A stretch of 13,566 nucleotides of DNA. Origin: an uncultured Chloroflexota bacterium (lineage in GTDB: Bacteria > Chloroflexota > Anaerolineae > Caldilineales > Caldilineaceae). Below the pieces are notes generated by a model that saw only the letters and a program-made list of their open reading frames with translations, did no database searches and was not told the DNA's origin. Made by a program: the position numbers and the translations under genes. Numbering within the stretch: the first letter of the stretch is position 1; every line of letters begins with the position of its first letter. Positions 6,574 through 13,566 of this stretch are shown here, in pieces. The stretch spans positions 1 through 13,566 of the forward strand of contig CAIRNL010000628.1 in NCBI GenBank assembly GCA_903879975.1. Reading direction: 5' to 3'.

Positions 6574-7720
6574 ACGAGTACCTTCCTAGCTGCGGTGCGC
6601 GCGCAGTCGACTCTACGCTGTAGCGACTGATGCTGAGCAGGATGCCGATACCAGCCAACGACGCCACCAGCGAACTGCCGCCGTAGCTGACGAAGGGGAG
6701 CGTCACGCCGGTGGGCGGTGCAGCTGCGACGATGACCGCCGTGTTGAGCAGCGCCTGCAAGATCAGGATCGTCGTGATGCCGGTCGCCAGCAGCATACCA
6801 AAGTTGTCGGGCGAGCGCAGTGCAATGCGCAACCCACGCCACGCCAACAGCGCAAACAGCAAGATCACAAGCAGTGTACCGAGCAACCCCAGTTCCTCGC
6901 CGATCACGCCGTAGATATTATCGCTCCAGCTGACAGGCAGATAGCCGGTCTGCTGCGCCTGCCCGTTGCCCAGCCCTGTGCCCCAAAACCCGCCACGCAT
7001 GAGCGCCTGCACACCCTGGCTGACCTGCCACTCATCGCTAGCCAGCGGGTTGCCGATGGAGGCCAGGTAGCGTTCGATGCGGTCCGCGGCATAAGAGCTG
7101 TAGCGAATCACGATCAGGAACGTCGTCGTCGCAATCACGCCGACAAGCGCCAACTGTTTGAGATCGGCGCCGGCCACAAAAAGCATGATGGCCGCTGTAG
7201 CCACGATCAGAATGGCCGTGCTAATCTCAGGCTGCAGGACGATGAGAACGGCCACGATGCCCATGAGAACGCCGAACGGCAACAGCCCAGCCTTGGCCTC
7301 ACGAATGCGGCGCCCTTTGCTCGTCAGCCAAGTACTTACATAGATGATGATTGCGATCTTGGCGGGCTCGCTCGGCTGGATGCTGCCGTTGTAATAGGCG
7401 CGCGTTGAGCCGAAGCGCTCGGTGCCGATAACAATGACGAACAGCAGCGACAGGAGCGCCACGCCCATGATCGGAATACTCCAGCGATCCCACAGCGTAT
7501 AAGGGATACGTGCAGAGACAATCAAGGCTGCGACACCAATAACCAACCACACAATCTGGCGCGCAACAAAATAATACGGGTTGTCAAACCCCTCCATCGC
7601 GCGCGGATAGCTGGCCGAAAAGACCATGACAACGCCCAGAAGCAGCAAAACGGAAACGACCATGAGCAGCCCCCAGTCGTAGCGACCCTTTGCATTTGGT
7701 TGGCTGCGTGCGGCTGTCAT
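6401..7720 (-). CDS. ftsW: Septal peptidoglycan glycosyltransferase FtsW (SEDS family)
   Basis: Integral membrane SEDS protein that polymerises lipid II into glycan strands at the division site together with FtsI. The 439-residue product has about ten hydrophobic segments from residue 17 to 366. SEDS landmarks are SIQPSEPAK (113-121), LQPEIST (162-168), GGFWGTGLGNGQAQQ (243-257), a loop ending SDNIYGVIGEELG (266-278) with the conserved Asp at 267, and the signature GVTLPFVSYGGSSL (338-351). The loop that usually reads LPEAHTDF is LPVSWSDN here. After the last helix is a basic Arg/Ser-rich cytoplasmic tail of about 70 residues, of which about 57 are encoded by DNA that also encodes MurG. The start is the ATG at 7718-7720, overlapping the murD stop as ATGA, with GAGGAG 5 nt upstream (7726-7731). 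FtsW rather than RodA is chosen from its place between murD and murG. Confidence 0.95.
   Translation of the reverse strand: MTAARSQPNAKGRYDWGLLMVVSVLLLLGVVMVFSASYPRAMEGFDNPYYFVARQIVWLVIGVAALIVSARIPYTLWDRWSIPIMGVALLSLLFVIVIGTERFGSTRAYYNGSIQPSEPAKIAIIIYVSTWLTSKGRRIREAKAGLLPFGVLMGIVAVLIVLQPEISTAILIVATAAIMLFVAGADLKQLALVGVIATTTFLIVIRYSSYAADRIERYLASIGNPLASDEWQVSQGVQALMRGGFWGTGLGNGQAQQTGYLPVSWSDNIYGVIGEELGLLGTLLVILLFALLAWRGLRIALRSPDNFGMLLATGITTILILQALLNTAVIVAAAPPTGVTLPFVSYGGSSLVASLAGIGILLSISRYSVESTARAPQLGRYSYERVDLRRGNGRSRLSRPGRRSTARAGSYQSTTPRHPSVDDGRVRSSSSRTKGGGNP
6581..6587 (-). promoter_or_regulatory. Strong ribosome binding site of murG inside ftsW
   Basis: AGGAAGG on the minus strand, 7 nt before the murG ATG. 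It is one of the best Shine-Dalgarno sequences in the window and lies within the ftsW reading frame, supporting real initiation of murG upstream of the ftsW stop. Confidence 0.8.
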
Positions 7721-9273
7721 GATATCTCCTCGGCGGCGCACTGCGCACCCGGCTCTGCGCCGGACAGAACCATGCGATCGTTGCGCTCGCTCACCAGCCG
7801 GCGAAAGTGCTCGCCGCGCTCCTCAAAATTTCGATATGCGTCGTAGCTTGTACCGCCCGGCGACAACAGAACCACGGTATCCGGCGCTGCAGCTCGAGCT
7901 GCCAGCTCGACCGCCTCTTCCAGCCGGTTCACAACGGCCGTACTGGGCGCAGTACGGCGGCGGAATTCGGCTTGATCCTGCACCTTGCGCACGATCATGG
8001 CCCCGGCCTGGCCAAAGCCGATCAGATAATCCACCCTGGTCAAAACCTCGTCGGCAAACTCATCCCAGGGAAGATTCTTGTCCTTGCCACCGGCAAGCAG
8101 GATAATCGCCTGGCCTTCGGCAAAAGAGCGCAGCCCGGCAATGGCTCGCTCCGGTGATGTGGCGATGCTGTCGTTGATCCACTGCACCCCGCCGACATCC
8201 CTTACCACTTCCAAGCGATGAGTCACGCCCGTAAAGCTGCGTGCCACCTCGGCCATCCCGGTCACTGTGGCGCCCACCCCGGCGCTGATCGCAGCAGCAG
8301 CCAGCATATTGCTCACATTGTGCTCGCCGCGCACTTTCAATTGCTTCCGGCGACAGATCGGAGACTCGCCGTAGAACAACCACTCGCCGTCACCCCAGGC
8401 ACCTGACACGATCCGTTGGCGGCGATGAAAGAGAGCAAGCGGCAAGTGCCGTCCGGCTATGAGCGACCCAACCTCCTCGATCAGGGCATCTAGAGCCCAG
8501 TCGGACGGTAGAGGAGGATCGCTTTCTCGCCACTCGCCGCTCGCCACTCTCCTCGTCACAGGGTCCTCAGCGCTCAGCACAATGGTGGCACCTTGGGGCA
8601 GAGAGCGCAGCAAGTTGAACTTGGCATTGGCATAATCAGCCATATCTGCATGCCGATCCAGGTGATTGGGCGTGATATTCAAGATCGCTGCTACGTCAGG
8701 GCCGACACCGCCGATCGTTCCCCACGATCGGCGCGGATCGAACAATTCCAGTTGAAAGCTGCTCAGCTCAAGTACGATCCGGTCTCCGGGTGAGATCGTA
8801 TCCAGGCGGTCAATGAGCGGTGTGCCGATATTGCCGCCCACGTGCACCGGCAATCCGCTGGCCTCCAGCATCTTGCCAACCAGCGTCGTCGTTGTGGTCT
8901 TACCGCTGCTACCGGTGATAGCAACGACCGGACCGAGCCCCAGGCGACGCACTTCCTGCAGCGTCAGCAGACTGTCATTCGTCAGTGCAATGCCCTGCTG
9001 CACGGCCGCCTGCACGATCGGCAGATCAGCCGGAACGCCGCCACTCAGACATAGCAGATCACAGTGATCGAGCAGTGAGAGCGGGTGGCCTCCCAGCCGC
9101 AGCGTCACAGGCAGGTCAGCCAGTTGTGCAATCTCACGCTGAAGCTGCTCAGCGGGAGCGGCATCGCTCACGGTAATGCGGGCGCCCTGCCGGGTGAAAT
9201 AACGCGCCAAAGCTGACCCTTGTCGAGCCAGGCCGAGAATCACGATGTTGCGTCCAAACCAGTCGTTCCCCAT
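7717..9273 (-). CDS. murD: UDP-N-acetylmuramoylalanine--D-glutamate ligase
   Basis: Cytoplasmic Mur ligase adding D-Glu to UDP-MurNAc-L-Ala. The protein begins MGNDWFGRNIVILGLARQG, a typical MurD N-domain, followed by the P-loop VAITGSSGKTTTTT (117-130), NITPNHLDRH (199-208), GEHNVSNMLAA (316-326), HRLEVV (352-357), NDSIATSP (367-374), LAGGKDKNLPW (393-403) and the C-terminal LSPGGTSYDAYRNFEERG (470-487). The open frame continues upstream into mraY, but the true start is the ATG at 9271-9273: it follows mraY by 8 nt and has AGGTGG just upstream. At 518 residues it is longer than the usual 450; the extra length is mainly a variable stretch at about 236-305, in which residues 240-249 come from a period-7 DNA repeat, plus a tail of about 20 residues. 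The stop overlaps ftsW. Confidence 0.96.
   Translation of the reverse strand: MGNDWFGRNIVILGLARQGSALARYFTRQGARITVSDAAPAEQLQREIAQLADLPVTLRLGGHPLSLLDHCDLLCLSGGVPADLPIVQAAVQQGIALTNDSLLTLQEVRRLGLGPVVAITGSSGKTTTTTLVGKMLEASGLPVHVGGNIGTPLIDRLDTISPGDRIVLELSSFQLELFDPRRSWGTIGGVGPDVAAILNITPNHLDRHADMADYANAKFNLLRSLPQGATIVLSAEDPVTRRVASGEWRESDPPLPSDWALDALIEEVGSLIAGRHLPLALFHRRQRIVSGAWGDGEWLFYGESPICRRKQLKVRGEHNVSNMLAAAAISAGVGATVTGMAEVARSFTGVTHRLEVVRDVGGVQWINDSIATSPERAIAGLRSFAEGQAIILLAGGKDKNLPWDEFADEVLTRVDYLIGFGQAGAMIVRKVQDQAEFRRRTAPSTAVVNRLEEAVELAARAAAPDTVVLLSPGGTSYDAYRNFEERGEHFRRLVSERNDRMVLSGAEPGAQCAAEEIS
8526..8553. repeat. Period-7 tandem repeat inside murD
   Basis: On the plus strand the units read CTCGCCA, CTCGCCG, CTCGCCA and a degenerate CTCTCCT. 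Because seven is not a multiple of three, the repeat is read in shifting frame and yields VASGEWRE in MurD without breaking it. Related single or double units occur at 4075-4090 and 5303-5316. Confidence 0.65.
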
Positions 9274-9277
9274 CAAT

Positions 9278-9283
9278 CCACCT
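9278..9283 (-). promoter_or_regulatory. Ribosome binding site fixing the murD start
   Basis: AGGTGG on the minus strand, 4 nt before the murD ATG and overlapping the mraY stop codon. It shows that murD begins here rather than further upstream inside mraY, where the same frame is open. Confidence 0.75.
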
Positions 9284-10310
9284 AAATCAGAGCGAGGGCA
9301 ACCCCTAACATCCCGGCCAGCATTGACGCAATGTAGAAGCGCTCCTTGACCTGCATTTCGCTCCACCCCAACAATTCGAAGTGGTGATGCAGCGGCGACA
9401 TCTTGAAAAGACGTCGACCTTCGCCATATATGCGACGCGTCAACTTGAAATACCCAACCTGCAACATCACGCTGATCGTCTCGGCAGCAAAGACCAGGCC
9501 GATCATCGGCAAGAGCAGCCACTGGCCGGTCATGACCGAAACGAGTGCCAAGGTTGCACCCAGCGCCAGGCTGCCGGTATCGCCCATAAAGAGTTGGGCG
9601 GGATAGGCGTTATACCAGAGAAACCCCAAGATCGCCCCTGCCAGCGTAAAACAGAAAATCGCCAGATATACCTGATCCTGCAAATAGGCGATTGTGCCGT
9701 AACAAGCAAACGAGATCAGGCTTGTACTGCCTGCCAGGCTGTCCAGACCATCGGTCAGGTTGACTGCATTGCTGCACCAGACCAGGAGAAAGACTGTCAC
9801 CGGCAGGATCAGCGGCCCGATACGAAAGAAATCCTTGAAGCCCGGCACGCCCACATAATCCCACTGTGGCGGCCCAAAATAAAGTACTGCAGCAATGATC
9901 GACGCAAAGAGCACCTGGAAGGAGCTCTTCATGCGCGGGCTCATGCCCTCGCCTCTGCCACGGATACCCTTGATGCCCTGCCAGTCATCCACAGCGCCGA
10001 GCAACGCATGCGAACCGAGGCAGAAAAAGAGCAGCAACGTGCTCTGGCCGATGGCATTCATGCCCAATAGATCGACGAAATTCAACATCCCCGTAATCAC
10101 GAGAACCGGCACCACAAAGAGCATACCCCCCATCGTCGGTGTGCCTGTTTTGAACTGGTGACTGCCCGGCTGATCGATGCGGATCTGTTTGCCGATCCCT
10201 TTGCCACGCAGGAAACCAATCAGCGGCCGGCCCCACACCGCTGCGAAAAAAAAGCTGACGGTGCCCAGAGCCAAGGCGTATGCCATGCCTGGTTCCAATG
10301 GGTTATCCAT
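9282..10310 (-). CDS. mraY: Phospho-N-acetylmuramoyl-pentapeptide transferase
   Basis: Polytopic membrane enzyme that transfers phospho-MurNAc-pentapeptide from UDP to undecaprenyl phosphate, forming lipid I. The 342-residue protein has about ten hydrophobic segments and all family signatures: FKTGTPTMGG (53-62), the acidic pair VDD (107-109), NAVNLTDGLDSLAGS (181-195), FMGDTGSLALG (241-251) and the C-terminal SPLHHHFELLGW (305-316) on the cytoplasmic loop. These aspartates and histidines include the known metal- and substrate-binding positions. The ATG (10308-10310) shares one base with the murF TGA, so translation is probably coupled. Length and motif spacing are normal, with no insertion. 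The HHHFE motif and the pentapeptide-pathway context distinguish it from the related GlcNAc-1-phosphate transferases WecA and TagO. Confidence 0.97.
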   Translation of the reverse strand: MDNPLEPGMAYALALGTVSFFFAAVWGRPLIGFLRGKGIGKQIRIDQPGSHQFKTGTPTMGGMLFVVPVLVITGMLNFVDLLGMNAIGQSTLLLFFCLGSHALLGAVDDWQGIKGIRGRGEGMSPRMKSSFQVLFASIIAAVLYFGPPQWDYVGVPGFKDFFRIGPLILPVTVFLLVWCSNAVNLTDGLDSLAGSTSLISFACYGTIAYLQDQVYLAIFCFTLAGAILGFLWYNAYPAQLFMGDTGSLALGATLALVSVMTGQWLLLPMIGLVFAAETISVMLQVGYFKLTRRIYGEGRRLFKMSPLHHHFELLGWSEMQVKERFYIASMLAGMLGVALALI

Positions 10311-11890
10311 CAGCCTGCTCCTGTCACCCAGTTCTGCGACCCATCACCCTCCACCTCCGCAGCACCGACCTCTACCGAGATTTCAGCCACGATTGTATCC
10401 ATCCCCACCGCGCGGCTACCCTTGACAAGCACCAGGTCATTGGCGTGGACGAGCCGACACAGCAGGGCCACTGCGTCCTCGTGCGCTGCCAGGCTGTGTA
10501 CCATGTCCGGGGCAAAACCAGCTCCGCGAGCCTCATCGGCAATTGCGCTGCCCAGGCGTCCGACCGTGATCAGTACGTCGACAACGTCGGCTGCTCGGCG
10601 CCCAACAATTTTATGCGCTTCATCTTCGTAGCTGCCCAGTTCGAGCATGTCGCCCAGAACAGCCACGCGCCGGCCGTTTGCCTTCGGCTCGACATCGGCC
10701 AGGAGGTTCAGCGCGGCGATGGTACTCACCGGGCCGGCATTGTAGGTGTCATCGATGACCGTGCTACCGTTGATGCCGCGCACCGCCACTAACCGTAACT
10801 GCCCGGCCTGTGCTTGCAGGCCAGACACAATCTCCTCCCAGCCCAATCCTTCCGACAGCCCGGCGGCTGCGGCACACAGGGCCGTATGTACACTGTGTCG
10901 GCCCAGCAGCGGAATTTTCAAATGAATCAAGTCCACCTTCTGCGTGTTCAGGCGTCGATAATGGAAACGGAAGCGAATCCCTTCCATTCCCATACTCTGG
11001 ATTTCGTCGGCCCACAGGTCTGCGTCAGGCGTCAGGCCATAGCGGATGATGTGCGCCTTGGTGAGTGAGGCCATAGCACGCACGCGCTCGTCGTCCCAGT
11101 TCAGAATCGCCACACCGCCGCTTTCCGCATCCGGCAGCGCCCGCACCAATTCTGATTTGGCCTGGGCAATGCGCTCGATGGTACCTAGACGGCTCAGATG
11201 GCTCGGCCCCACGTTGGTGACAATCCCGACATGCGGGCGCCCTAGCAGGCAGAGTCGATCAATCTCGCCCATGCCGTACATGCCCATCTCCAGAACAGCG
11301 CACTGGTGGCGATGATTCAAACCGAGCAGCGCCAGCGGCAATCCCTGCTCGCTGTTCAAATTACCAGGCGAAGCATGCGTCACAAAGCGGGAGCGCATCA
11401 CATTGGCCGTCAGTTCCTTGGTACTGGTCTTACCGACACTGCCTGTAATCCCGATGACGCGCAGCGCCGGGTCAGTGCGGTGTGCGCGCTGAAAAGCACC
11501 GATCTTCTGCAGCGCCTGCACGCTCTCGTCTACGATATAGGCAACCGGCACAGGGTGTTGGTACTCCGCGGGCAGTTGGGCGGAAATCGCCCACCGTCCG
11601 CGCGTGCAGTCGACAATGGCTGCACCGGCTGCGCGTGCGGCTGCCCGCCCATGCTCCTCAGCAATCACTGCCTGCGCACCGTTGGCCAGCGCCGCCCCTA
11701 GATACGCATGTCCGTCGGTATTCGACCCAAGTAACGCAACAAACAGATCCCCCCAGCGCACGTCGCGGCTATCCAGGGCTGCATGGGCGATGGGTGCCGC
11801 TGGCAGCATCATAGGCGGGATCTGGCCGGTCAATGCGGTCCACAGGGTGTGCTGCGTAATCGAAGTCGCCGTGTAAGGTCGTTCAGCCAC
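10310..11890 (-). CDS. murF: UDP-N-acetylmuramoyl-tripeptide--D-alanyl-D-alanine ligase
   Basis: Last cytoplasmic Mur ligase; it adds D-Ala-D-Ala to the UDP-MurNAc tripeptide. Visible are DSRDVRWGDLFVALLG (40-55) of the uridine-binding domain, the P-loop VIGITGSVGKTSTKE (145-159), the MurF hallmark NLNSEQGLPLALL (177-189), LEMGMYGMGEI (about 200-210), TNVGPSHL, and the C-terminal IDDTYNAGP and VLGDMLELG. The 526 residues exceed the usual 450-470, partly from a longer segment at about 80-112 between the N- and central domains. The start is GTG (11888-11890), with GGAG 8 nt upstream and the ftsI stop 16 nt away. An ATG at 11904-11906 stops after seven codons and is not used. The stop overlaps the mraY start by one base. 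The substrate third residue cannot be told, since the enzyme that fixes it, MurE, is not in the window. Confidence 0.96.
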   Translation of the reverse strand: MAERPYTATSITQHTLWTALTGQIPPMMLPAAPIAHAALDSRDVRWGDLFVALLGSNTDGHAYLGAALANGAQAVIAEEHGRAAARAAGAAIVDCTRGRWAISAQLPAEYQHPVPVAYIVDESVQALQKIGAFQRAHRTDPALRVIGITGSVGKTSTKELTANVMRSRFVTHASPGNLNSEQGLPLALLGLNHRHQCAVLEMGMYGMGEIDRLCLLGRPHVGIVTNVGPSHLSRLGTIERIAQAKSELVRALPDAESGGVAILNWDDERVRAMASLTKAHIIRYGLTPDADLWADEIQSMGMEGIRFRFHYRRLNTQKVDLIHLKIPLLGRHSVHTALCAAAAGLSEGLGWEEIVSGLQAQAGQLRLVAVRGINGSTVIDDTYNAGPVSTIAALNLLADVEPKANGRRVAVLGDMLELGSYEDEAHKIVGRRAADVVDVLITVGRLGSAIADEARGAGFAPDMVHSLAAHEDAVALLCRLVHANDLVLVKGSRAVGMDTIVAEISVEVGAAEVEGDGSQNWVTGAG

Positions 11891-11906
11891 GAATCTGTCT
11901 CCGCAT

Positions 11907-13566
11907 CTAGTTCGACGCTGTCTGTCCCACCCGTTTCTCGTCAGGCGGAATATTGTAGTAGTAAAAAAGTCGCTGTGCCACGCGTGAGAATGCCGGGGCG
12001 GCCGTATAGCTCGCCCATCGGCTGATATTCGGGTCCGGCCGGTCCAGCTTAACCAGGATCACGAAGCGTGGATCGTCGGCTGGCGCATAACCGACAAAGG
12101 TCACAATGGTGTCATCTTCCGTGTACCCTTCTTCGGTCGGAATTTGGGCTGTACCGCTCTTCCCAGCGATACGATAGCCGGAAACAGCCGCCGCCGATGC
12201 CCCATTGGTCACAATATCGACCAGAATATCGGTCAACATCTTGGCTGTCTCCGGACGGATCGTCGTACCTAGCACGGTCGGCTCGGTGATTTGTACCTTA
12301 TCCTCCAAGACACGCGCCTTGACAATATAGGGACGCATCAACTTGCCACCGTTGGCGATCGACGCAACGGCATTGGCCATCTGGATGGGCGTCACTGCCA
12401 AGCCCTGGCCGAAGCTGTTCGTGCCGAGATCGGAGAGGCTCCAGTCCAGCATACCCGGCTGTTTGATCAGACCATAGACCTCATCGGCCAGATCGACTTC
12501 CGTCACTTGCCCAAAACCAAAACGCTCGACATACTGGTAGAACTGCTTCTGGCCAAGCATCAGCGCCCACTGTGCCGTAATCACATTCAGCGAGCGCGCC
12601 AGGGCTTCGGTCATATCCACGACACCATGCGCAACACGATCGCTGTTGAGGATGATACGCTGGCCGACCGCAATCGAGCCGGTGTCGGTCAGCGTCTGCG
12701 TCGGCGTGACAACGCCAGCATCAAGTGCAGCAGCAGCAGTAATGATCTTGAAAACCGAGCCCGGTTCGTACTGGGCACTGACTGCAGGATTCTGCACAGC
12801 GCCCAACTCTGCCGTGGCCAGATCATTCGGATCGAACGTCGGCGAATTGGCCATCGCCAGAATTTCGCCAGTCTTCGGATCCATCACGATGATGGTGCCA
12901 GCTTGGGCCGCAAACTGGGCAAGCGCCCACTGCAATTCGTCTTCGGCGATCAACTGCACGTTGCGGTCTAGCGTCAGGATCAGATCCTTGCCTGCCACCG
13001 AAGGCAAGAAACGCCGCACATGGGTCGGCAGTTCCGACAGCGTGCTATGGGGGCGGCCTGTCAGTCCAACGCCGTCCTGCTGTCGCAGATACTGATCATA
13101 ATAGTCTTCGACCCCGCTGACACCTTGGTGCCACGTGGCATCTCCCAAGATGGCCAACGAGCCAACCACCTGCGCGCCGACCATACGCTCCGGATAGTAC
13201 CGCTGCGGGGTCGGTGTCAGCGTGATATTGAGAAGAGGATGTGTACCCACTTCTTGCGCCAGAATAGCCTGTTTTTCAAGAATAAGCCGGCCTGCTTCCA
13301 GACTGATCGCAGGCGCAAGGCGTACAAATTTGCGATCGGCATAAGTGTTGAGCAGATTGAGCGTCTCCTCGGCTGGGATACCGGCCAAAGCTTCCAACAG
13401 GCGTGCAGCTTCGATGCGTTCCTCTGCGGAGTGGAAATAGTCTGGCGTTGCCGAAACCTCATAGGAGAAGCGATCGGCTGCCAGAAGCGCTCCGTTGCGG
13501 TCGACAATATTCCCACGCGGCGATTCACCCTGATGGGACTGGCCAGGCGGCCGTGCCTGTCCATAC
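11907..13566 (-). CDS. ftsI: Septal class B penicillin-binding protein FtsI/PBP, N-terminus missing at window edge
   Basis: Transpeptidase that cross-links septal peptidoglycan on the outer face of the membrane, partner of FtsW. The frame is open from base 13566 without a start codon, giving 552 residues; the cytoplasmic start and membrane anchor lie outside the window. The visible part begins with the dimerisation-domain motif SPRGNIVDRNGALLA (about residues 15-29). The catalytic motifs follow in order: SVFK at 12747-12758 (active-site Ser, visible residue 270), SLN (325-327) and KSGT (469-472). The protein ends shortly after the transpeptidase domain, with no PASTA domains. A TTG at 13395-13397 in the same frame is not the start, because conserved sequence continues upstream. 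The dcw context favours FtsI (PBP3/PBP2b type) over the elongation PBP2. It is followed after 16 nt by murF, with murE absent. Confidence 0.94.
   Translation of the reverse strand, partial: YGQARPPGQSHQGESPRGNIVDRNGALLAADRFSYEVSATPDYFHSAEERIEAARLLEALAGIPAEETLNLLNTYADRKFVRLAPAISLEAGRLILEKQAILAQEVGTHPLLNITLTPTPQRYYPERMVGAQVVGSLAILGDATWHQGVSGVEDYYDQYLRQQDGVGLTGRPHSTLSELPTHVRRFLPSVAGKDLILTLDRNVQLIAEDELQWALAQFAAQAGTIIVMDPKTGEILAMANSPTFDPNDLATAELGAVQNPAVSAQYEPGSVFKIITAAAALDAGVVTPTQTLTDTGSIAVGQRIILNSDRVAHGVVDMTEALARSLNVITAQWALMLGQKQFYQYVERFGFGQVTEVDLADEVYGLIKQPGMLDWSLSDLGTNSFGQGLAVTPIQMANAVASIANGGKLMRPYIVKARVLEDKVQITEPTVLGTTIRPETAKMLTDILVDIVTNGASAAAVSGYRIAGKSGTAQIPTEEGYTEDDTIVTFVGYAPADDPRFVILVKLDRPDPNISRWASYTAAPAFSRVAQRLFYYYNIPPDEKRVGQTASN

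Noticed and set aside
9274..9522. Upstream extension of murD giving a 601-residue protein
   Set aside because: The extension lies inside mraY, has no conserved sequence, and a good ribosome binding site supports the ATG at 9271-9273.

Overview
The window is one unbroken stretch of a division-and-cell-wall (dcw) operon, read entirely from the minus strand; no gene on the plus strand can be supported. In transcription order (high to low coordinates) it holds ftsI (5' end outside the window), murF, mraY, murD, ftsW, murG, two small unrecognised membrane proteins, murC, murB, ddl and ftsQ (3' end outside the window). Genes abut or overlap at nearly every junction: ftsI/murF 16 nt apart, murF/mraY sharing one base, mraY/murD 8 nt apart, murD/ftsW ATGA overlap, ftsW/murG overlapping by 173 nt, murG/membrane gene ATGA overlap. 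The only larger gaps are 58 nt before murC and 109 nt before ftsQ. I see no convincing promoter or terminator, so the whole window is probably one transcription unit.

Together the products make and use lipid II. MurB reduces the UDP-MurNAc precursor, MurC, MurD and MurF add amino acids, Ddl supplies D-Ala-D-Ala, MraY and MurG build lipid I and lipid II on the membrane, FtsW polymerises glycan and FtsI cross-links it at the septum, and FtsQ links this machinery to the divisome. MurE, normally between ftsI and murF, is not here.

The organism is a bacterium with moderately high GC. The gene order, with murB between murC and ddl, the divergent MurG acceptor-domain motif (YLPD instead of HEQN) and the long variable insertions in several Mur proteins make me lean to Chloroflexota (Anaerolineae or Caldilineae-like), but this is an inference without a database search.

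The parts that standard dcw annotation does not explain are: (1) the adjacent pair of CvpA-like multi-pass membrane proteins between murG and murC, which look like divergent paralogs; (2) the 173-nt two-frame overlap in which the basic C-terminal tail of FtsW and the N-terminal domain of MurG, including a roughly 43-residue MurG-specific insertion, are encoded by the same DNA; (3) period-7 CGYCACT-type short repeats inside murD and at gene ends; (4) the missing murE; (5) a 13-bp direct repeat that brackets ddl.
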